From contig CAVYDJ010000002.1 of NCBI GenBank assembly GCA_963767285.1, positions 806,001 to 870,000 of the forward strand: 64,000 nucleotides of DNA, read 5' to 3'. A model generated the notes under the pieces. It made no database searches. It saw only the letters and a program-made list of their open reading frames with translations, and had not been told where the DNA came from. Shown piece by piece: positions 51,511 through 60,002 of the stretch (position 1 is its first letter; every line of letters begins with the position of its first letter). This DNA comes from WHSW01 sp963767285. Lineage in GTDB: Bacteria; Actinomycetota; Thermoleophilia; Solirubrobacterales; 70-9. Position numbers and translations under genes: made by a program.

Positions 51511-52014
51511 ATGGCCGACCGTGCGATCGACGTCTACCTCAACGACCACCTCGGCGGGGCGATGCTGGGTTCCGACCTGGCAAAGCAGATCCGCGACCGG
51601 GCAGAGGGGACGCCGCTCGGTGAGCTGATGTCCGGTCTCGCAGCCGAGATCGAGGAGGATCGAGAGACGCTGGTCGAGCTGATGGACCGGTTGGACGTTT
51701 CGCGAAATCCGGTCAAGCAGGTCACCGGCTGGGTCGCCGAGAAGGCGAGCCGGGTGAAGTTCAGCGGCGCCGGCTCCGGCGAGCCGGATCAGGGCCTGAT
51801 GATGGCTCTGGAGAGCCTGCGGCTGGGCGTCGCGGGCAAGAAGTGCCTGTGGCTGGCCCTGCAGCAGGTCCGCGGCGACTACGAGCCGCTGGCCACGGTG
51901 GACCTGGAGGGCCTGATCGCGCGCGCCGCCGATCAGGAGCAGAAGCTCGAGCGCGAGCGGATGGCGGCCGCGGCGCGAGCCCTGCGCGAGCCGGCTGAGA
52001 CTGGGTCCGGCTGA
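51511..52014 (+). CDS. Conserved hypothetical helical protein
   Basis: 167 residues, all-helical, not named by homology. LSGDLAKQIRDRA-type helices give a four-helix pattern: ELMSGLAAEIEEDRETLVELMDRL and LMMALESLRLGVAGKKCLWLAL. The layout resembles ferritin-like or DUF892-like proteins, but no metal residues can be fixed. Start ATG 51511. It lies 43 nt before the ATPase-domain gene on the same strand. Confidence 0.7.
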   Translation: MADRAIDVYLNDHLGGAMLGSDLAKQIRDRAEGTPLGELMSGLAAEIEEDRETLVELMDRLDVSRNPVKQVTGWVAEKASRVKFSGAGSGEPDQGLMMALESLRLGVAGKKCLWLALQQVRGDYEPLATVDLEGLIARAADQEQKLERERMAAAARALREPAETGSG

Positions 52015-52057
52015 GAAATTGCGAGTCTTTTCGCTCCCAGCGGGTACCAATGTGGCG

Positions 52058-52492
52058 ATGGCCCAGACGCGCCTGTCATCGGAAGCCCCCGTGGCCGCCC
52101 ATTTCCGTTCCCGACCGGAGCTGCGGATCGAGCTCGATCCCGTGCCGAGTGCCTCCGGCACTGCGCGCGAGGCGCTCGAGGTCTTCGCCGACTCACTGTC
52201 GGCCAAGTCCTTCGCCGACCTGCGGGTGATCGTCACCGAGCTGGTCACCAACGGCGTCAAGTACGGCCCCGGCGGACCGATCGAGCTCGCGGTCGGCTTC
52301 GACCGGAGCGGCCGGCTCCGCGGTGGGGTCGACGACCGCGGCTCGGGGGGAGTGCGGATGCGTACGCCTGGCCCGCTTGGCGGCGGTCTCGGCCTCGTGA
52401 TCGTCGACGCGCTCTCGACCTGGGGCGTGCATCCGGGCTCGAGCCACGTCTGGTTCGAGCTCGACCCCGCCGAGCCCGACGCCCTGGTCTGA
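52058..52492 (+). CDS. Anti-sigma-factor-type ATP-binding protein (HATPase_c)
   Basis: 144 residues. The N-box is VTELVTNGVKYG (Glu/Asn), the G1 box DRGSGG and the G2 box GGGLGLVIVD. This is a minimal GHKL ATPase like RsbW/SpoIIAB, usually a serine kinase that binds a sigma factor or its antagonist. No partner sigma factor or anti-anti-sigma gene is adjacent. The frame is open upstream to a TTG at 52019; ATG 52058 is preferred for the family-like length. Stop is 1 nt before the convergent TetR stop. Confidence 0.85.
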   Translation: MAQTRLSSEAPVAAHFRSRPELRIELDPVPSASGTAREALEVFADSLSAKSFADLRVIVTELVTNGVKYGPGGPIELAVGFDRSGRLRGGVDDRGSGGVRMRTPGPLGGGLGLVIVDALSTWGVHPGSSHVWFELDPAEPDALV

Positions 52493-53107
52493 TCAGAGCG
52501 CGGCGAGCAACGCGCGGACGAATGCGCCGGCGCGCTCGGGGGTGAACTCACGCGGCCGGCTGAGCGTCAGCCGGGCGAGGTGCTCTCCGACCGCGACCAG
52601 GCTCCCGGCGGCGAGCTCGCGATCGAGGTCCTGTGGGCCGCCGCGCCGCGTGATGCCCCAGCCGACCAGCTCCTCCAGCTGGCCGCGGATCGTCTCGCGG
52701 CCGGCGTCGACGTGATCGCGCACCGCCGCCGGCGTGCCCTCGGCCGGCATCAGGATCAGCCGCCAGGTGGTCGGGTTGGCCGCGACCGACCGCAGGAAGG
52801 CGACAAACCCCGCGATCGCGAGCTCGTCCGGATCGCCGCCGAGGTCCGAGGGCATCGCCGCGGCGAGGTCGGCCAGGGCGCGCTTCTCCTCGCGGTCGAG
52901 CAGGGCGCGCAGCAGCGCGTCGAGGTTGGCGAAGCTGTCGTAGACGACCGGCTTCGTCACGCCGGCGGCCCGCGCCACCCCCTCCATCGAGACACCCTCG
53001 TACCCACGCTCTCCGATCAGCCCGAGGGTGACGTCGAGCAGCTGCTCGCGGCGTTCGGCCGGCGGCAGCCGCGGCGCGTACGTCCGCTTGCGGGTCTTCG
53101 TCGCCAT
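52493..53107 (-). CDS. TetR family transcriptional regulator
   Basis: 204 residues. TetR_N domain at about residues 18-65 with GYEGVSMEGVARAAGVTKPVVYDSF. Its C-terminal part resembles that of the regulator at 2192, with ANPTTWRLILMPAEGTPAAVRDHV (compare TDPVTWRLVLMPPEGAPEVLRDRI), so these two regulators are paralogues. It lies 5 nt downstream of the tandem-SCP2 gene in the same transcript, behind two palindromes facing the mce operon. It very likely controls both sides. Confidence 0.9.
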   Translation of the reverse strand: MATKTRKRTYAPRLPPAERREQLLDVTLGLIGERGYEGVSMEGVARAAGVTKPVVYDSFANLDALLRALLDREEKRALADLAAAMPSDLGGDPDELAIAGFVAFLRSVAANPTTWRLILMPAEGTPAAVRDHVDAGRETIRGQLEELVGWGITRRGGPQDLDRELAAGSLVAVGEHLARLTLSRPREFTPERAGAFVRALLAAL

Positions 53108-53112
53108 CCGCC

Positions 53113-54051
53113 TCAGCCGGCCGCCGACGGGATCCGGAACAGGCCGGGGATCTGGGCGGCGAACCCGAGGTCGCCCCTGACCTTCAGCTTCCCGCTGATA
53201 AAGCTCATCACCGGGTTCGAGTTTCCGGTCACCAGCTTCAGGAAGTCGACGCCGTCGATCACGATCGTCACCCGGGGGTCGACGTCGAGGTCGCGACCGG
53301 CGACGACCTCGCCGTCGCGGATCAGCACCCGGTAGCGATCCGCGTCACCGTCCGCGCGGCCCGTGATCTTGAACGCGAGCGCCGCCTCCGTCGAGTCGAG
53401 TGGCCCGCGCCTGACGTACTCCGGGAAGCGCCGGAAGATCTCGTCGAGGATCAGGGTGCGGATCTCGCCCCGCATCCCGCGCCGCAGGGCGTCGTCGGGC
53501 GCGTCGCGGACCACCGCCGCGATCCGGGTCGCGTCGACCGCCGCCGGGTCGAGGACGCGCGCGCCCTCGGTGTCTCCCTCCGCGCCGGGGATGCGCAGGA
53601 AGGACGCCATCTCGACGGCGAACATCTCCTCGCCCGAGAGGGCAAGCCGGCCGCTCAGGAACAACATCGTCGGATCGGCGTTCCCCGTCGCGAGGCGCAG
53701 GAAGTCCACGGCGTCGAGCTCCAGGGTGACCCGGGGCTCGGCGTCGAGCTCGCGCCCGGCGCTGACCTCGCCGTCGCGAAACGCGACCAAGAAGCGCTCG
53801 TCGCGCTCGCCTCCCGTGATGACCCAGCCGACCGCGGCGTCGACGCCCCTGGTCCGCTCGGCGTCGACGTACTCGGGAAAGCGCCGGATCACCTGCTCCG
53901 TTGCCGCGGTGATCACCTCGCCGGTGAGCAGCTCGCGCATCGTCTCCTCCGGCACCTCGGAGACGAGGCGGGCGACGGCCGCCGGCTCCAGGTCCGCGCT
54001 CCCGATCTGATCCGCGATCGCCGCCCGGGCGGCGGGGTCGAGCTCGGTCAT
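53113..54051 (-). CDS. Tandem SCP2 sterol-carrier-type protein
   Basis: 312 residues with two SCP2-type domains. The first (about 30-155) carries VDFLRLATGNADPTMLFLSGRL, the second (about 195-310) VDFLKLVTGNSNPVMSFISGKL, each followed by a short GD/GE-M/L-FA element. A single domain of this type is at 12421. SCP2 domains hold sterols or other lipids. The double form facing a lipid-import mce operon points to intracellular handling of the imported lipid. GGAGGAG precedes the ATG. Cytoplasmic. Confidence 0.88.
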   Translation of the reverse strand: MTELDPAARAAIADQIGSADLEPAAVARLVSEVPEETMRELLTGEVITAATEQVIRRFPEYVDAERTRGVDAAVGWVITGGERDERFLVAFRDGEVSAGRELDAEPRVTLELDAVDFLRLATGNADPTMLFLSGRLALSGEEMFAVEMASFLRIPGAEGDTEGARVLDPAAVDATRIAAVVRDAPDDALRRGMRGEIRTLILDEIFRRFPEYVRRGPLDSTEAALAFKITGRADGDADRYRVLIRDGEVVAGRDLDVDPRVTIVIDGVDFLKLVTGNSNPVMSFISGKLKVRGDLGFAAQIPGLFRIPSAAG

Positions 54052-54076
54052 CGCTCCTCCTTCAACCTCGACAAAG

Positions 54077-54104
54077 CTACGCCACCGTAGCTACGGTACC
54101 GTAG
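54077..54104. promoter_or_regulatory. Two adjacent 14-bp palindromes, probable TetR operator
   Basis: Site 1 (54077-54090) is CTACG-CCAC-CGTAG and site 2 (54091-54104) is CTACG-GTAC-CGTAG. Both have perfect arms, and site 2 is fully palindromic. They abut each other in the region between the tandem-SCP2/TetR transcript and yrbEA. They differ from the TTACAC-N2-GTGTAA sites near 2.8 kb. Sharing by both directions suggests control of SCP2, TetR and the mce operon by the TetR at 52493. Confidence 0.75.
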
Positions 54105-54189
54105 GAAGTCAAGCTGGCTGTCCAACCGGCGCACGAGCGCCGGTTTGTCTTTAGCGTCGCGTGCAGCGTTCGGGTCGAGAGGGTTGGGG

Positions 54190-55059
54190 ATGGAAGCATC
54201 GAGGGTCAAGCTAGGAGGGCACCCGCACGCGGCGGGTCGGGCCGTTGCCGTCCGCAACGCCCTGTGGCGGCCCGACGTGCCGCCGAAGCTGTGGCTGCTG
54301 AACGCCGGCGGGATGGCGGCGCTGGCGCTGCGCGTCGGGGCCGAGCTGATCAGCCCCGGCCTCTCCTGGCGGCGTGAGTTCGTGCGCCAGTTCATCTTCT
54401 CGCTGCGGGTCACGCTCGGCCCGGCCTCGGTCGTCGCGTTCGTGATCGGCTTCTCCACGATCGGGATCCAGGGCGGCTCGCTGGCCTCCGCGTTCGGGGC
54501 GATCGACCGGATCTCGGCGGTTGCCCCGATCGCCTTCCTGCGCGAGCTCGGCCCGGTGCTGACGACGGCGATCGTCGCGGGGACCCTCGGCTCGACGATC
54601 ACCGCCGAGCTCGGCGCCCGCAAGATCCGCGAGGAGCTCGACGCCCTCGCGGTGTTGGGGGTCAACCCGATCCGCAACCTCGTCCTGCCCCGCGTGGTCG
54701 CGCTCGCGCTGATGATGCCGGTCCTCAACCTGCTCACCTTCTGGGCCGGCATCTTCGGCACCTTCGCCGCCGCGACGCTGCTCTACGGCTCCACGCCGAG
54801 CGCCTTCTTCGACAACCTGCTGCTGCTGACCACGCACATCGACCTCTGGTCGGCGGTGCTCAAGGTCGCGCTGTTCGGGGCGATCATCGGCGTCATCGCC
54901 TCCTACAAGGGGCTGCAGGTCGGTGGTGGGGCGGAGGGCGTCGGCCGGGCGGTCAACGAGTCGGTCGTGGCGAGCCTGGTTGCGATCTTCATGATCAGCG
55001 TCGTCTACACGCAGCTCTTCCTCGCGCTTTATCCCGAGGCGAACCTGGGCGGCGGATGA
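54190..55059 (+). CDS. yrbEA: YrbE/MlaE-type permease, first subunit of the Mce transporter
   Basis: 289 residues. Five to six membrane segments. The MlaE signature AFLRELGPVLTTAIVAGTLG followed by ELGARKIREELDALAVLGVNP is intact. YrbE proteins form the inner-membrane channel of Mce ABC lipid importers, and the EExDAL loop is thought to contact the ATPase. The ATPase (MceG/Mkl) is not in this window, as is usual. First gene of the operon; 32 nt upstream is a TAGCGT -10-like hexamer, and two palindromes lie further upstream. Start ATG 54190. Confidence 0.95.
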   Translation: MEASRVKLGGHPHAAGRAVAVRNALWRPDVPPKLWLLNAGGMAALALRVGAELISPGLSWRREFVRQFIFSLRVTLGPASVVAFVIGFSTIGIQGGSLASAFGAIDRISAVAPIAFLRELGPVLTTAIVAGTLGSTITAELGARKIREELDALAVLGVNPIRNLVLPRVVALALMMPVLNLLTFWAGIFGTFAAATLLYGSTPSAFFDNLLLLTTHIDLWSAVLKVALFGAIIGVIASYKGLQVGGGAEGVGRAVNESVVASLVAIFMISVVYTQLFLALYPEANLGGG

Positions 55060-55889
55060 GCGCGCCGGCAAAGCGAACTGGCCAGGAGCGTCGCCTGGCC
55101 CGGGCGATCGAGTCCCCCCGCCACATCCCGGTGGTGGACGCCGCGGGCGACTACGCGAGCTTCGCGCTGAAGGGGTTTGCCGGCCTGCGCCGGGTCGGCG
55201 ACTACGCCGGCGAGGCGCTGCGCCAGGCCTCGCTGATCGCCCTCGGCAGCATGCTGGTCATCCTCTGGGTCACGTTCCTCGCGGGCGCGACCTGCGGGCT
55301 CGAGGGATCGGCGATCTCACGGGCGCTCGGGACCGGGATCGCGGCCCCGATCTTCAGCGCCTTCTGCACGACGCGCGAGATCGTCCCGTTCATCTTCGGC
55401 TTCATCGTCGCCGCGAAGATCGGCGGCGGGATCGTCGCCGAGCTCGGCGCGATGCGCGTCAACGAGGAGGTCGACGCGCTCGAGGTGATCGGCGTCCCCT
55501 CGATCGCCTACCTCGTCTCGACGCGGATGCTGGCCGCCGCGATCATGCTGCCGATCATCTATCTGGTCGGCCTCGCGGCCGCCCAGGGGGCCGCCTGGCT
55601 TGCCTCGTTCGTCCGCTTCGGCGACGTCTCGCAGGGGACCTGGGAGTTCGCGTTCTACACGGCGCTCGACCCGATCGACATCGTCTACTCGGTCATCAAG
55701 GGGCTGGTGCTCTCCTTCGCCGTGATCCTCACCGCGCTCTACTACGGCTACCGGGTGCGGGGCGGGCCGGTTGAGGTGGGGATCGCGACGGCCAAGTCGA
55801 TGGCGGCCAACCTGATCGTCGTCACGGTCCTCAACATGCTGATGACCTTCGTCTTCTGGGGCTTCGACCCCAACCTGCCGATCGCATGA
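55056..55889 (+). CDS. yrbEB: YrbE/MlaE-type permease, second subunit
   Basis: 277 residues. GFIVAAKIGGGIVAELGAMR and VNEEVDALEVIGVPSIAYLV are the MlaE-type coupling loop of the second permease. It pairs with yrbEA to form the transmembrane heterodimer. The start overlaps the yrbEA stop by 4 nt (ATGA). The N-terminal 60 residues are hydrophilic and cytoplasmic. Confidence 0.95.
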   Translation: MSAPAKRTGQERRLARAIESPRHIPVVDAAGDYASFALKGFAGLRRVGDYAGEALRQASLIALGSMLVILWVTFLAGATCGLEGSAISRALGTGIAAPIFSAFCTTREIVPFIFGFIVAAKIGGGIVAELGAMRVNEEVDALEVIGVPSIAYLVSTRMLAAAIMLPIIYLVGLAAAQGAAWLASFVRFGDVSQGTWEFAFYTALDPIDIVYSVIKGLVLSFAVILTALYYGYRVRGGPVEVGIATAKSMAANLIVVTVLNMLMTFVFWGFDPNLPIA

Positions 55890-57181
55890 GGTCGCGCGCT
55901 GCGGTACTGGGGGCGGTCGCTTTGGCCGGCATCGCGGTCGCGCTGATCGCCTTCAGCTCCGAGGGCACGTACGAGGTCAAGGCCGTCTTCGACGACGTCC
56001 GCGGGTTGATCGACGGCGGCGAGGTCAAGGCGGGCGGGCTCGAGGTCGGCAAGGTCTCCGAGATCGGGTTCACCGACGACGGGCTGCCGCTGGTGACCAT
56101 GTCGATCGACTCGGACTTCCGCCTGCGCCAGGGCGCATTCGCCAACATCCGCCTCGCGTCGAACATCGGCGTGATCAACCGCTACGTCGACCTGACCCAA
56201 GGCGAGGGTCCCGAGCTTGCCGGCGGTGCGACGCTCGGGCCCAGCTCGACCGACCAGCCGGTCGACATCGACTCCGCGACCTCGACCCTCGACCCGGCGA
56301 CGCGCGAGCGAATCGGCGAGCTGCTCGCGCAGCTCGACGCGGCGACGGAAAGACGCGGCGCCGACCTCGCACGCACCTTCCGCCACAGCGCGGACGCGCT
56401 CGGCGAGAGCGCCGACCTGCTCGCCGAGGTGACCGCCGACCGCGCGGCGCTGAGCGAGCTCGTCTCGCAGGGGCGCGTGGTCGTCGGCGCTCTGGCCGCG
56501 AGTCGCAACGACCTCGCCTCCACGGCCGAGCGCCTGGCGACGACGCTGGACGCGACCGCTGCCCGCCAGCTCGAGCTCCGCCGCACGGCCGCTGCACTCG
56601 GGCCGGGCCTGGCGAGCGCTCGCACGACGCTCGACACCCTGTCGGCCACGACGCCGGAGCTGCGCGCCCTCGTGGCGGCGAGCCGGCCGGCGGTCGCCGA
56701 GCTTTCACCCACCGCCAAGGCGCTGCGCCCGGCGATCGCGGCGCTGCGGCCGCTGACCGACGCGGCCCGGCGGCTCGCGGCCCCGCTGCGCGACCAGCTG
56801 CGGGCGCTGCGGCCGGTGCTCGACGCGACCATGCCCGTCGTCCGTCACCTGCCGGCCGTCCTCGGCGGCCTGACCCCGCTGCTCGACCACATGCGGGCGC
56901 GGGCGCCGGACATCATCAGCTTCTTCACGCTCTTCGGCGACGCGACGTCGAGCTACGACGTGAACGGGAACATGGTGCGCGTCTCGGCGCTGCTGATCCA
57001 GCAGCGCCGCCACACCAACGAGATCGGGCCGTCCAGCGACGCGGCCGGCTCGGTCGTGCGGCCCTTCGACCGCAACCCCGGCAGCGCCGAGGGCGAGGCG
57101 TGGGAGAACTACGCGCGCAGCTTCATCGGCGGGGGCCGGGATCCGCGCAGCTACCTCGACGAGTCGGAGGTAGACCCGTGA
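55886..57181 (+). CDS. mceA: MCE family protein, first in operon
   Basis: 431 residues. One N-terminal membrane anchor (about 7-24) is followed by the MCE domain from about 28 to 110, with GLIDGGEVKAGGLEVGKV and the strand ending YVDLTQGEG. A long helical region (about 125-390) with repeated ALRP/LRAL-like heptads would form the periplasmic needle. The C-terminal tail is charged. MCE proteins assemble into hexamers that carry lipids. Overlap 4 nt with yrbEB. Confidence 0.93.
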   Translation: MRSRAAVLGAVALAGIAVALIAFSSEGTYEVKAVFDDVRGLIDGGEVKAGGLEVGKVSEIGFTDDGLPLVTMSIDSDFRLRQGAFANIRLASNIGVINRYVDLTQGEGPELAGGATLGPSSTDQPVDIDSATSTLDPATRERIGELLAQLDAATERRGADLARTFRHSADALGESADLLAEVTADRAALSELVSQGRVVVGALAASRNDLASTAERLATTLDATAARQLELRRTAAALGPGLASARTTLDTLSATTPELRALVAASRPAVAELSPTAKALRPAIAALRPLTDAARRLAAPLRDQLRALRPVLDATMPVVRHLPAVLGGLTPLLDHMRARAPDIISFFTLFGDATSSYDVNGNMVRVSALLIQQRRHTNEIGPSSDAAGSVVRPFDRNPGSAEGEAWENYARSFIGGGRDPRSYLDESEVDP

Positions 57182-58722
57182 ACCCGGTCATGGCCCGGCT
57201 CGTCGCGCTGACCACCGCGGTGCTGCTCGCGGTCACCCTCATCGCGGTCTACGTCACCTCGCACCCGGGCGCCGGCGGGACGACGGTGAAGGCGGAGTTC
57301 GGTGACGTCTATCCGCTGCTGCCCGGGATGCACGTGCGCGTCGACGGCGCGATCGCCGGCTCGGTCGGGGAGATCGAGATCACCGACCAGGGCACGGCGC
57401 TGGTCTCCGTCGAGCTCTTCGAGGGCACCGCGCCGCCGCGCGCCGACGCGACCGCCGCGATCCGCCAGCAGGACATCACCGGCGACAGCTACGTCGCGCT
57501 CGCCCCGGGCGACGACCCCGAGCCGCTCGGCGACGAGGTGATCGGGCCGCGCCGGACGCTCGTCGCGCCGCGCTTCGACGACCTGCTCAACAGCTTCGAC
57601 GAGCCGGTTCGCCAGGGGCTGAGACTGATCCTCGTCGAGCTGGGCAAGGGTCTCGAGCGCCGCGGCGAGGACCTGAACGCCGCCGCGCTCGCGCTGCGCC
57701 CGGGCCTCGAGGCCGCGGGCGCGGCGCTCGCGGAGGTGCAGTCGCAAAACGCCGCGTTGCGCAGCCTGATCGCCGATGCCGAGAACGTCACCGGCCAGAC
57801 CGCGGCGCGCTCGCGCGAGCTCGGCAGCCTGGTCGAGTCGCTCTCCACGACGCTGAGCACGACCTCCGAGCACGACGACGCGCTGGACGCGGCGCTCGCG
57901 CGGCTGCCGGCCACCTCCCGGACGGCAACCGCGACGCTCGGCAAGCTGACCACGCTCGCGGTCCAGGCGCGGCCGCTCGCGCGCACCGTCGCGGCCTCGG
58001 CGCCCGACCTCGCGGACACGTTCCGCCTGCTCGGCCCGTTCCTCGACGACGCCGAGGCGACGATGGACGCGGTCGCGCCCACGATGAACCTGATCGAAAA
58101 CCTGCTGAGCGCCAGCCTGCCGACGCTTCGCGAGGCGCCCGCGCGCGTGCTCACCGCGCCGCTGGACATCGCCAGTGCCGCCGGGGCTGTGCTGGACGCA
58201 CTGCTCGGGGAGCGCGCCCTCCAGCGGTCGCTGTTCTCCGCCGACGGCTACGGCCACGGGCCGAAGGCCTCCGATGACGTCGGCCTCGGCGCGGTCGGGG
58301 TCGAGACCGGCGAGCAGCCGGGCTATGAGGGTCACGACCCCGACCGGCGCTTCCTGCGCGCCGAGACCGTGTTCACCTGCGAGACGTTCGGCCTGCGGAT
58401 CGCGCCGGGGTGCCTCGCCGTCGCGGCCGGCGTCGCGCGGGACGACGCGGACAACGGCGGCGGGCAGGGCACGGCGCCCGATGGTGGCGGCGGCGCCCCG
58501 GGCGCACCCGGCGGCGCGACGGCCACCCCGGACGTCCCCGGCGAGACCGGCGACCCGCTGGGCGACACCCTCGACCAGGCCGGCGACGACGTCGACGAGA
58601 TCCTCGATGAGATCAACGGGATCGTCGACGGCGCGCTCGGCCAGGGCGGCGGCTCGGGCTCCGGCGGCGGGTCGGGCCTGGAGCCGGCCGAAGACCTCCT
58701 CGACTTCCTGACCGGGCCATGA
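57178..58722 (+). CDS. mceB: MCE family protein with Gly/Asp-rich tail
   Basis: 514 residues from GTG in a GTGA overlap with mceA; the longer open frame upstream is inside mceA. Membrane anchor about 7-24, MCE domain about 32-115 (LPGMHVRVDGAIAGSVGEIE), helical region to about 360. The final 120 residues include a Gly/Pro/Asp low-complexity stretch (GGGAPGAPGGATATP) and an acidic helix (DDVDEILDEINGIVDG). This tail is an uncommon addition among the six MCE proteins here. Confidence 0.92.
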   Translation: MNPVMARLVALTTAVLLAVTLIAVYVTSHPGAGGTTVKAEFGDVYPLLPGMHVRVDGAIAGSVGEIEITDQGTALVSVELFEGTAPPRADATAAIRQQDITGDSYVALAPGDDPEPLGDEVIGPRRTLVAPRFDDLLNSFDEPVRQGLRLILVELGKGLERRGEDLNAAALALRPGLEAAGAALAEVQSQNAALRSLIADAENVTGQTAARSRELGSLVESLSTTLSTTSEHDDALDAALARLPATSRTATATLGKLTTLAVQARPLARTVAASAPDLADTFRLLGPFLDDAEATMDAVAPTMNLIENLLSASLPTLREAPARVLTAPLDIASAAGAVLDALLGERALQRSLFSADGYGHGPKASDDVGLGAVGVETGEQPGYEGHDPDRRFLRAETVFTCETFGLRIAPGCLAVAAGVARDDADNGGGQGTAPDGGGGAPGAPGGATATPDVPGETGDPLGDTLDQAGDDVDEILDEINGIVDGALGQGGGSGSGGGSGLEPAEDLLDFLTGP

Positions 58723-60002
58723 GCAAGCACGCGAAGAAGCCCGGTCCGTTCGTCCGCCGCGTGCGGTCGGCCACCGGACGGCTGGAGGGCCGGGAGATGC
58801 TGCTCGGCCTGATCGTCGCCGCGATCGGCCTCGGCCTGGCGTGGATCGCGTGGGCCTCCGTGAACGGCGTACCGCTCCAGAACCGCTACGAGGTGAAGGC
58901 GGAGATCCCCGCGGACGCGCCGATCCTGAAGAAGGGGGACTCGGTCCGCGTCGCCGGCCGCTTCGCCGGGCTGATCACGGAGGTCGAGCCCGACGACGGC
59001 CATCTGCTGGTGACCGCCGAGCTGCGGCCGGAGTTCGCGCCGCTCGGCACCGACGCGCGCGCCAACGTCAAGGTCCGCTCGATCGTCTACCTCACCTATC
59101 TGGAGCTGATTCCGGGCGACGTCGACGATCCGCTGCCCGAGGGGGGCACGATCCCGCTCGCGCGCACCGGCTCCGGCGTGGACCTGCTCGAGGTCGTCCA
59201 GATCTTCGACCGGCGGGCCCGCGAGGCGCTCTCCGACATCACCGTCAGCGCCGGCACCGGCGTCGCGGGCCGCGGGGAGGACGTCAACGCCACGATCGCC
59301 GACCTCGGCGCCTCGCTACCCGATCTCGCCTCGCAGGTGAGCGCCGCGACTTCCGAGCCCGGCGCGATCGCCGAGATCATCGCCGGCGGCGCCCGGGTCG
59401 CTCGCGGCCTGCGCGGCGGCGCCCCCGACGACGTCGGCGCGCTCGTCGTCTCGGCCAGCGCCGCGGTCGGCGCGATCGCCGCGCACGAGTCCGAGCTCGC
59501 CCAGGCCGTCGAGCTGCTCGCCCCGGCTCAGGACGAGCTGGCCCGGGCGGCTCCCCTCGCCGACCCCGTCCTCGTCGAGGGGGCGGCGGCCGCGCGCGAG
59601 CTGCGACCGGCCGCCAGGGCGCTCGCCGACGCCCTGCCGCAGGTCAACCGGCTGCTCGCGTCGGGGGACGAGATCCGCACCGAGACCGGACGGCTCACCG
59701 CCCAGATCAACCCGGTCCTCGCGGCCGCGGCGCCGGTGCTCGCCGCCCTGCGGCCGACCGTCGCGTCGATCAAGCCGCTGCTCGGCCCGCTGCGCCGGGT
59801 CGTCGACACCGTCGCCCCCTACACGGCGGACATCCAGCTCGCCGGCAAGGGGATCGTCTCCGCGACCAACAACTCGATTCCGGTCGGCCACACCGCCTCG
59901 GGGAACCCGGCGCTGCGGTTCGCGCCGGTGCTGACATGCCACCGGGCCCGGGATCCGTACCCGGGGCCGGGCGAGACGCTGGAGCACTCGGAGCCATGCT
60001 GA
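58719..60002 (+). CDS. mceC: MCE family protein, third in operon
   Basis: 427 residues. A basic N terminus (KHAKKPGPFVRRVRS) and one membrane segment (about 27-46) precede an MCE domain (about 52-140, LKKGDSVRVAGRFAGLITEV, YLTYLELIPG). The rest is a long Ala/Leu/Arg-rich helical region. The start overlaps the previous stop by 4 nt and the end overlaps mceD by 7 nt. Ends EPC; the C-terminal Cys is unusual but of unknown meaning. Confidence 0.93.
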   Translation: MSKHAKKPGPFVRRVRSATGRLEGREMLLGLIVAAIGLGLAWIAWASVNGVPLQNRYEVKAEIPADAPILKKGDSVRVAGRFAGLITEVEPDDGHLLVTAELRPEFAPLGTDARANVKVRSIVYLTYLELIPGDVDDPLPEGGTIPLARTGSGVDLLEVVQIFDRRAREALSDITVSAGTGVAGRGEDVNATIADLGASLPDLASQVSAATSEPGAIAEIIAGGARVARGLRGGAPDDVGALVVSASAAVGAIAAHESELAQAVELLAPAQDELARAAPLADPVLVEGAAAARELRPAARALADALPQVNRLLASGDEIRTETGRLTAQINPVLAAAAPVLAALRPTVASIKPLLGPLRRVVDTVAPYTADIQLAGKGIVSATNNSIPVGHTASGNPALRFAPVLTCHRARDPYPGPGETLEHSEPC

